A stretch of 64,000 nucleotides of DNA from Riptortus pedestris (lineage: Eukaryota; Arthropoda; Insecta; Hemiptera; Alydidae): NCBI GenBank assembly GCA_019009955.1, contig CM032232.1, positions 68,924,001-68,988,000 of the forward strand, written 5' to 3'. The first letter of the stretch is position 1. Each line of letters begins with the position of its first letter. Of the stretch, positions 55,739-64,000 are shown one piece after another. Both the position numbers and the translations under genes were made by a program. The notes beneath the pieces are model-generated. The model was given only the letters and a program-made list of their open reading frames with translations, ran no database searches and had not been told where the DNA came from.

Positions 55739-55886
55739 ATGGAAGCTTGGATATACCTCGTTGTGGGAGTTATCCTGGTACTCCTCTACATCCTAGATAG
55801 AATCAGCTATCGCACGGGTCTTCCTGGGCCCAAAGGTATCCCTCTTCTTGGGATTGGGCCCAGACTAGCACTCTTATCTAGAGTAG
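55739..55886 (+). CDS. CYP4 gene 2, exon 1
   Basis: Donor gtgagg, chosen over the earlier gtaggt because only it keeps frame with exon 2. Encodes the ER anchor and proline hinge. Confidence 0.85.
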
Positions 55887-58605
55887 GTGAGGTACTTATA
55901 AATTAAAAGAAATATGGATAATTTATGTATTACTTAGCTGGTAAGTATACAAAAATACACTTGTTTGTTTCAACCATGAAGAGTTTGAAGCCCAAACACA
56001 AGTAACAGTATAACCCAGCGCCGGACTGGGCAGGTCGGCAAATGCCGGGGGACCTCGGAACTCAAATGAAAAAAAACATAAGTTTAAAAAGTCAGTAATG
56101 TTAGCAGATTTCCCTTCGGGGAAATCAGCTATTGAGGTCGTACTCATGACGCGAGTTTCGAAAAATTTCTTCAAATGTCCATCGATCCTACCGACGAAAA
56201 TACAGATGACGAAAATGAGGTCCGTTCAAAATTATATATATATATATTTTTTTTTTGTTTGATCGTTACGAAACTCGATATTTAACCGTTGTTTGTAAAA
56301 AGACAGATCAAGTTCGTTAATGGCTGAAATCGTACCCGTGGGAGGGGGGGTTTAGAGGGGGGGATTTCAAAAATTCGAAATATCTCCGTTATTATGCTTC
56401 GGATCGAAAAATTGTATAGAACCAATCTTATTGCAAATTAAATTTACTATAAATATTGTTATATTCACTTATTCTCTATCTTGAATATTAACCGATATAT
56501 TTGCATTTTTATGAAGTCTGTGGTCGGGTGTTGTTCGGCAGTTTTCGTAAGTCTCGCTCTGGCGAAAGCTTCTAACCTAACCTGTCGTTTATAACCTTAC
56601 CTAACCTTCGTAACTTTGTGAGATTTATGCAAATACGGTCTGTTCATCCGCCCCCCCCCCTTCTTTAGTTCTTGGACTACTAAAATTTGAGTTATTAAAA
56701 TATAAATTATTCTTACAATTCAGAAGCCGTTTCAGTTGAGAGTTTAATTAAATTAACTGAAAGATTTCTCATTACCGTTTGTATTTACTTATGGTGGTGT
56801 TGTGTTACCAGTATGCAGATTTCTCTATTGCTAAACTTCACATAGGAAATCTGCTTAGTTTACGCAGCCCCTGCATGACGGACTTTTATTATTAATTAAC
56901 ATCCCAAATAATACTTATTTACATTGCTGATAGATATTTCTATTAGCAAATATTACGATTCTATTTAGCACTTAATGCAATTCCTATAGGTTTTTTTTAT
57001 AGATAAAAATAAATAATTAATAATAAATAATTGGTAATATTTTGTAAGGAACTAATGTCCTGAATTATTATTATTGATAAATTTAGATTTTTTAATTTTT
57101 ATAAGGGGCTCCGGTTAGCCATGTGAGTTAAAGTGTTGGCTTTAATCTCACATGGTAAACCTAGAGTGGAGAGTTCGATTCTTGCCTGGGCAAAGGAAAT
57201 TATTTAGTGACGAAATTCATTAAATAAAATCCTTAGTCCCACCCCTAGAAAAGGGTGGTAACCTGTAGATAACACGTCCCAATTAGCCAGAGTAGTATAA
57301 AGTGGGCGTTAATAAATAAATAAATAAAAAATAAAAATTATTTTTTATAATAGCCTACAATAAATGTATGCATGAATTATATATGCACATTTTATTACCT
57401 CAAAGTCATCAGCTACTTATTTTATTAATTTCAATTAAACATATTGTTATTAAAAAACATTATGTTCCTAAATAAAAAATTGAATTATACTATATGGTAT
57501 CAAACATTCCTAATTTTGCGGAGGACCCACAGAGCTGTCAGAGCGGCGCACACTGGAGCGAGTGATAGGGTAAGCCGGACATTCATTAATATCTACGCTT
57601 CTACTGGTCCTAGAATATTGATTCTGGTGTCATTTTAAAGCACATCCAATACTGTATTGAACTACCTCATCAGCAATTTTTTAAGCAATTTTGCCAGATG
57701 CGATATAATGGTAGGATGAATTTTAAATGTGTACATACAGTACTGTAATTGAATCTTCTAGTATTCTTAGAAAAAAAAATCAGTTAGTCATTTAAAAAGT
57801 TTCTTCCTAATATCTTTCAAGGAAATAACAACAAAAACAAATACTACTTACTTCTACTTTGAAGAATACGATAAATGAATTTGCTTCCTTTGATTACATT
57901 TATTCTTTTAATCAATAATGCTAACTTTAAACGGAGTTCACTTTATGACATTGGATCTTTTTCAAAGGACAGTAAACATATTTAGACAAGAAAAACACGT
58001 ATTTAACTATTTCTTCGAAAGTGAATGGCGGCGTCAATTGCGTAGAGGAGGAGGCGAGGGAAAGGTCCGCGGGAGGTATATACGTCTTCCCCACCGAAAG
58101 TGTTAACACTAAAAGTAAAATATTTAATGAATAGGCAAGTTTAGGCAAGATCTGACGACGTTGTAATTAAGACAATATACTCCTAAAAGCATGCCAAGTG
58201 GTATTTTTTCAAGCAAATACAAGCGATTTGCGAATTCATTTAAATAAAATTATTTTCAGCTCGATGCCAAAAAATAAAAAATCGAGGAATTTTAAAAACC
58301 TTTGTGCCAGTTTTTGATTTGTTATAGTACCCTTAATGTGTACTGGAAGCAACAAAAATTTATAAAATGAAATAAGAGTTCACCACGAATTTAATAAACC
58401 AAGGCTTTTTTTAACATAGCAATTATAACCAGGCATTATGTAAAAACCATTGCAATAATATGGCTAAAAATCAATCTGCTCAATTGAAAAGGGTTTATGT
58501 GGTACTAACAATACAATCAAAATCCCAAATTAACACTTTTATTTTTCCCCCCAATGTCCAACATTACTGAAGGATCGCTCCAGTGTGCGGCGGTGTTATA
58601 ACCTA

Positions 58606-58671
<66 letters not shown>

Positions 58672-61600
58672 CTGTTAACGCTCTAGCGGTCGCAATTTTT
58701 GTTTGATCGTTACCAAACTCGATATTTAGTCGTTTTATGCAAAAAGACAGATCAAGTTCGTTAATGGCTGAAATCGGACCAGTGGGAGGGGGGATTTTCG
58801 AAAATTCAAAATATCTCCGTTACCATAAGTGGGATAAGAAAATTGTATAGAATCAATCTTATTGTAAATTGAATTTACTATAAATATTGTTTTATACATT
58901 TATTCTCTATCTTGAATATTAACCGAGGAATTGCATTTTTCTTAAATTTGGGCCGGTAACGGAAGACTGAGTTTTCCGCCAAAAGCTAGTTCGGCCCTTT
59001 GTCGTGACTGTTCGGCTCTCGTATGGAGATTTCTTTGTTTTATAACTTTACGTGGGAAATCTGCTTAGTTTACGCAGCCCCTGCGTGACGGACTTATATT
59101 CTATTGTTATAAATAAGCATACAAATTTGGCTCATATACGATATGAGTCAGTGTAAGTTAGATTATATACTATTTCTATATATTAGAAATGTCCCTGAAA
59201 TAGAGTTATTAGTAATTAGAAAAATAAAATAAATAGAAATTAACAAACTGTCAAGTTGAAATAGAGTACAGTTCCTACAAAACACTGACAGTCTTAACAA
59301 ATTTAACTGGATGGAAAATAATTTTCTTTTAGTGTACATTTTGCTTCACCTTAAAACCGCTACTGCGATTGTAGTTATTGGCCGATATTTCAGAAATGAC
59401 TAGAGGAATGATACTTGAAGTGGTCGATGACGAACTAAAAGGGGTCCATGTGAGTGAAAAATAAAGGTCCGTCACGCAGGGGATGTGTGAACTAAGCAGA
59501 TTTCCCACTTGCGCTACATATTTGAAATTGATCTCAAAAAGTAAAAGTTCAATAACATCAATGCATGGCATTTAAGCTTAATAGCTTATTGTCAATAAGC
59601 CATGAGTAGGAGTGGGCGTTTAGTGAAGGCTAAAAGCTAAAGTCCATATATCTCGGTTAATATTCATGATAGACAAAATATTTATATAACAACATTTATA
59701 GGCAAATTAAATTTTTAATAATATTGCGTCAATACACTTTTTTGATTTGACTTATAATAACGAAGATATTTCGAAATTCCTTCCCTGTAAACCCTCCTCT
59801 CACCCCAGTCCGATTTCAGCCGTTAACGAACTTGATCATTCTTTTCACATAAAACGCTTACATATAGTATGGTAACGATAAAACTATAATTGCAACCTCT
59901 AGAGACAAGTATATACATTTCCAATTTTGAACGGATGTCATTTTTGTCATCTCCTAGGTAGCATCGATGGGCATTTGAAGAAATGTTTCGAAAATGGCGT
60001 CATGAGTATGACCTCAATAGCTGATTTTCCTCAAGGCAATTCCCCTAAAAGAATTAAGGGTCTGTGGGATGTAAACGGGGGTCCCCGATAGTCAGTCACA
60101 TTTAATATGTCCCGATTTTAATTTTTAATTAAATTACATTTTTGAACATTAATAAAATAATTATATTTATTAATTTTATTTTAATTGAAAAACTTAAAAT
60201 TTTTAAATTAAATAATTTGCATCCCTGATTGTAGGGACTGTTGCAATTTTATAATATTAGTAGTGAATTAATATTATTGAACTAAACACTGAAACAGTTA
60301 AATGTCGAGTATGCAATAGGTCATAAAAAACATTTTCGAAACAAGAAAGTAAAACCATAATTTCTGACGTCAACACACAACGAATTTATATGTATCTAGC
60401 ATAATAAAGGTCTCTTGAAAACAATATTTGATAATTAACCTTATTATTTATAATGATTAGGAGTGGAGGCTTACTAAAGGGTGAATATTGAAATTTTTCA
60501 AAAATTCTAAATATCTCCGTTATTATTTGTCAGATCGAAAAATTATATAATACTAACCTTATTGAAAATTTAATGTTCTATGAATGTTTTTTCCAGAATT
60601 TTGATTATTAATCGAGATATTTCCATTTTTTTTTTCAGTCTTCAGTAAACCCCAAACTTCTACTCACCTCATATTAACAATAGGCTGCTATAACATTAAC
60701 CTCTTCATTCTAAGTTTAAATACCAAACATGGATTTCATTGAACTTTTGCTTTGTGATATACATGCAAAAATGTTATGTGACAATGACTTCATCAATTAA
60801 GATTTTTGGTTATTTACTCGTAATTGTTTGTTTGATTGGCGTGTGTGTGTGAGTGCATGCATGCGTATGTGTATGTGTAGATAAACAATGTTTAAACTCA
60901 TTGTCACAACAAATTTACTTACTTATTTCTAACTGAATTCTCTGACTGGTTTTGTAAAATTCAACCAATCAATATTCTCTCTCTCTCTCAAAAAGAAAGA
61001 AAAAATCTAATATAATCTATTCTTATAGACATGTATAAATGGCTTGGCCAAATATTTCAAACCTATGGATGGACATTGGAGGTGAATATAGCTGGTTTGA
61101 GAACAGTCATTATTGCTGATCCAGCAGATGCAGAGGTCTGTATTATTTTACTTTAAATCTAATAAGATATAAAGGAAATTATTTAATGACGAAATTCATT
61201 AAATAACGTCCTAAAATCCCACCCTGGCTAGAAAAGGGTGGTAACCTGTAGATAACCCGTCCCGATTAGCCTAAGTTGCAAAAAGTGGACGTTAATAAAT
61301 AAATAATAATAATAAGATATATAATAGGTATGGGACTTTGTATGATTCGTTGATATTCATAGTCAATATAATATTTATATGAACAAGTGAGGAGCATTAG
61401 TTTTTATTACTAATACAAAAATTCTCAAAATTTTATTGTGCTACTACTTAGTATATTATATTAGCATGGTGCTCACTTTTTTCCAATCAGATCTGTTTTC
61501 CCAAACTCTCAATTATTTCTAACTATGGCTCGATGAAGAATTTGGATATACAAACTCCTCATTGTTTAAAATCTATAGTTCTAAGAATATGCAATATATG

Positions 61601-61807
61601 AATAAAATGATGACTTTACACACAATAAACTAAAAATAAATAAAGCTGTGACTAATGTTTGTTATACAGCGAAATAACACATAAGGGATTTTTATGTTAA
61701 ATTTATTTAATTTCAGGTAATTTTGAGTGATGTTAAGAATATAACAAAAGGTAGATCGTATTTCACCATGAAACCTTGGTTAGTTAACGGACTATTTTTC
61801 AGCTCTG
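55739..61807 (+). CDS. CYP4-type cytochrome P450 gene 2, exons 1-3 (3' part outside window)
   Basis: Exon 1 55739-55886, exon 2 61029-61135, exon 3 61717-61807, all in one frame with GT-AG borders. The ATG gives MEAWIYLVVGVILVLLYILD, a membrane anchor, then a basic turn and the proline hinge LPGPKGIPLLG typical of microsomal P450s. Exon 2 continues DMYKWLGQIFQTYGW, IAGLRTVIIADPADAE. Exon 3 is VILSDVKNITKGRSYF, ending in PWLVNGLFFSS. Heme-binding exons must lie beyond 64000. Intron 1 is 5.1 kb and filled by HINE-like elements and a SINE. The protein is a close paralogue of the orphan exons at 22018, and likely of gene 1; N- and C-terminal parts cannot be compared directly. Confidence 0.88.
56101..56887 (+). 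mobile_element. HINE-like element in CYP4 gene 2 intron 1
   Basis: ttagcagatttcccttcgggg start, a short TA core, a G-run and C-run in the body, and the end hairpin gcagcccctgc with gacggactttt. Confidence 0.78.
57105..57325 (+). mobile_element. SINE with tRNA-like head, longest copy
   Basis: Starts ggggctccggttagcc. It has an A-box-like tagccatgtgagtt, the B-box-like gagttcgattct, the shared body tagaaaagggtggtaacc, and a (TAAA)n tail. This is the reference for the three shorter copies. Confidence 0.8.
57326..58608 (+). other. CYP4 gene 2 intron 1, middle
   Basis: Contains inverted matches gcgcacactggagcga (about 57545) and its complement (about 58570), a possible DNA-transposon pair. No coding. 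Confidence 0.35.
58609..59095 (+). mobile_element. HINE-like element, 5' half missing
   Basis: Begins at the (TA)n core, then gtctgttaacgctctagcgg, a G-run, and ends gggaaatctgcttagtttacgc with hairpin and gacggactta. Confidence 0.75.
59467..60050 (-). mobile_element. HINE-like element at left edge of duplication copy B
   Basis: gtccgtcacgcaggggatgtg to ttcccctaaaa. From 59960 it is shared with copy A at 20952. Confidence 0.72.
61029..61135 (+). CDS. CYP4 gene 2, exon 2
   Basis: Acceptor ttatag, donor gtctgt; 107 bases. Differs from the orphan exon by G-to-W and V-to-L changes. Confidence 0.88.
61175..61312 (+). mobile_element. SINE (copy in duplication B)
   Basis: Same insertion and tail as at 22165. 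Confidence 0.75.
61717..61807 (+). CDS. CYP4 gene 2, exon 3
   Basis: Acceptor tttcag, donor gtgagt; 30 codons plus one base, same protein as the orphan exon at 22705. Confidence 0.88.
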
Positions 61808-62002
61808 GTGAGTGTTATTACTTACTTTATACAATATAATAATATTCCCTAATATTGCTATTTTAATTATACCTATATGCCATATAATTATTAAGTAGCA
61901 ATGTTGACAGTTAATGAGTTGAAATAGAATTGATTTTCCTAGAAAATATAAAGATTGAGTGTTAACTGCAGCACTAAATAATCCCTTGATTTCTCTCGAA
62001 TC

Positions 62003-62976
62003 TTTTTAGCAGATTTCCCTTAAGGGAAATCAGCTATTGAGGTTGTACTCATGACGGAATTTTCGAAGTTTTTCTTCAAATGTCCATCGATCCTACCTAG
62101 TAGATGACGAAAATGAGGTCCGTTCAAAACTGTATATATATATCTATATATATATATATATATATAAATCTATATATTTGTCTGTTACCGCTCTAGTGGT
62201 CGCAATTTTTGTTTGATCGTTACCAAACTCGATATTTAGTCGTTTTATGTAAAAAGAAAGATCAAGTTCGTTAACGGCTGAAATCGGACCCGTGGGAGGG
62301 GGGGTTTAGAGGGGAGGATTTTCAAAAATTCGAAATATCCCCATTATTATGCATCGGATCGAAAAAATGTATATAACCAATCTTATTGCAAATTAAATTT
62401 ACTATAAATATTGTTATATACGTTTATTCTCTATCTTGAATATTAACCGAAATATTTGCATTTTTCAGTTTTCAGCAAACCGCCACTTCTACTCTTGTTA
62501 CGTAAACAATACTCTGCTACACAATAAATCACATTATTGGAAGTTTAAATACCAAACATTTTATTCAAGAGACCTTTATTATACGAGATACATGCAAATA
62601 TGCACTGGTGACTCCCCCCCCCCCATCTTAATGTTTTGGACTACTAAAAGTTTATTGATTGAGATAACAATTATTCTGACTCATTATTAATTACAGTATA
62701 GTATATAGTAAATAGTTCTCAATAAAATTAATGTGTTATATTCTGATATATTTCAGTAATTGTTTTTCTTTCCGGTGTGGCGGGCCGACCAGTTTGATTA
62801 CATTTCTAACCTAACGCTTCCTGTCGGCAGGTTATTGAAATTGGATGAAACATTTCTTATTTCCGTTTGTATTTATTCACGGTGTTGTTGTGTTACCAGT
62901 AGGTATATTTATCTATTACTGAACTTCACGAGGGAAATCTGCTTAGTTTACGCAGCCCCTGCGTGACGGACTTTTT
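62003..62976 (+). mobile_element. HINE-like element, long subtype, insertion unique to copy B
   Basis: ttttagcagatttcccttaaggg to gcgtgacggactttttt, with an interrupted TA core (62131-62177) and the extra internal block shared with 16021-16999. The empty site is visible at 22991-22996. Confidence 0.88.
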
Positions 62977-63559
62977 TCTGTACTTTCATTGCCCTGCTGT
63001 AGTGATTAGAAGAATATTGAGGAATTTATGTATAGTATAGTCCCAGTCATTTGTGAATTTTAATAAATATATAGGTTCATTTATAAAAATATCACGATTG
63101 CATTATTTTAGCATTAGTACAAAAAAACTAAAATACTGTCCAGGATTTATCTTTAAACAGCAGACAAAATGAAGTAATAACTTTGAACTTCATATTAATG
63201 AATAAAAACCTCCAAACACAATCTATAATTTGCATTTTTGTTTTTTTTAAAAAAAAAGTATATTAATGATATTGGAAAAAAGGTGATATCATATAAATTG
63301 ATTAATTTAAGATAAAATGTTATAGAATATATGATTGAGGTATTTGATTTCTGTTTTTTTTTTTTTTTTTTTGTTTACTGCCCTTTTTCTGTTCTTCGTT
63401 ATGTAAATGTTCTCTTTTATTTTTCGTTTAGTAGTATTTCTTTCTTTATAAATATATACAAATTTTGAACATGAAAAACATCCATATGGTTTATTAAAAA
63501 TTCCTCTTATTTAACAAAGTTCGTAACTTGGCTGTATAATAGATGCTAGCACAACACGT

Positions 63560-63793
63560 TTAGGGGCTTCTACCTACAACTAGCAGAGAGGGAGAAGGTG
63601 TACTCAGCAGGACACAACTCTGCATTTCCAATTGCACATTTAGGCAGATACCCCTCTGTCTCTCCAGCTCAATGTAAAGGGGTTCCAGTTTTTTAATTCG
63701 TTTATGGTCATGTTCACTTACCAATAGAGCTACCTCAGTTGGGGCATTATTGTGTTTTTCTGTTTTCAAATGCTGGAGGAACGTTGAGTCCAC
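63560..63793 (-). other. Conserved 77-codon open frame, copy B
   Basis: Counterpart of 23581-23814 with one residue changed (HKNAP to HNNAP). Confidence 0.25.
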
Positions 63794-64000
63794 CCTAGAT
63801 TAATGCTTCTGGCAACTTTTCCTTAATTTTCTGGGCGTTCTTTATTTGTACTTTGTTGTTTACATTTTTTTTTTACTTTATAAAACCACTGTTAATAAGG
63901 GCCTTAAAGTATTCAACAATTTATATACACACTCTCCTGTCAGTTATAGTACAATGATGAAAAATTATCGACTGAACTTGTATTGCACACTGCTCACGTT

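Larger units (their letters stand above)
59960..64000 (+). repeat. Segmental duplication containing CYP4 exons 2-3, copy B
   Basis: Matches 20952-24022 to the window end. The length difference (about 970) is accounted for by one extra HINE-like insertion. Confidence 0.93.

Noticed and set aside
57105..57325. A functional tRNA gene
   Set aside because: A- and B-box-like blocks are present but no cloverleaf with acceptor pairing was found. The body and tail recur as a SINE.

Overview
This is a 64 kb piece of an AT-rich insect nuclear genome. The host coding content is a locus of CYP4-type cytochrome P450 genes with GT-AG introns, and everything else recognisable is transposable-element DNA of insect-type families. 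A sap-feeding or other non-dipteran insect would fit, but the species cannot be fixed from the sequence.

Host genes, all on the + strand. (1) Positions 471-12589 hold the last six coding exons of a CYP4-type P450, from before the I-helix to the stop codon; its first exons lie upstream of the window. (2) Positions 22018-22795 hold an isolated pair of CYP4 exons (exons 2 and 3) with no first exon before them and no later exons after them. (3) Positions 55739-61807 hold exons 1-3 of another CYP4 gene that runs off the right edge. The exon 2-3 region of (2) and (3) is one duplicated segment (20952 to at least 24022, and 59960 to 64000). It is nearly identical apart from a roughly 970 bp element present only in the second copy.

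Repeats by region. The dominant element is a 0.3-1 kb family with more than a dozen copies or remnants. It has a 12 bp subterminal inverted repeat (AGCAGATTTCCC/GGGAAATCTGCT), a central (TA)n tract, a terminal hairpin ACGCAG-CCC-CTGCGT, and insertion into T-runs. This is the architecture of non-autonomous Helentron (DINE-1/HINE-like) elements; I call it HINE-like here. At 2798-6462 a HINE-like copy contains a DD41D (rosa-like) mariner, which itself contains a solo LTR. At 13959-15674 a DD34D mariner contains a HINE-like copy. At 15783-18396 a HINE-like copy contains a second HINE-like copy and a solo LTR. Positions 24194-26365 are a Ty3/gypsy pol remnant. Positions 26640-32353 are an inverted LINE (ORF1 with zinc knuckles; ORF2 with endonuclease, RT and RNase H) interrupted by a SINE. 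Positions 32479-45504 are four head-to-tail non-autonomous Helitrons, the third of which carries a complete gypsy/errantivirus-like endogenous retrovirus (35844-42921) with gag, pol and env and two LTRs that read as identical. Positions 45506-47665 are a scrapyard of HINE-like, Merlin, Tigger/pogo and R1-type LINE pieces. Positions 47900-55240 hold a possible LTR, a deleted mariner, R2-type LINE pieces, a long-TIR element and a miniature LTR element.

No rRNA, tRNA gene, CRISPR array or bacterial-type operon was seen. The coding parts of the mobile elements are mostly broken by stops, frameshifts or deletions. The exceptions are the individual pol and integrase reading frames of the endogenous retrovirus.
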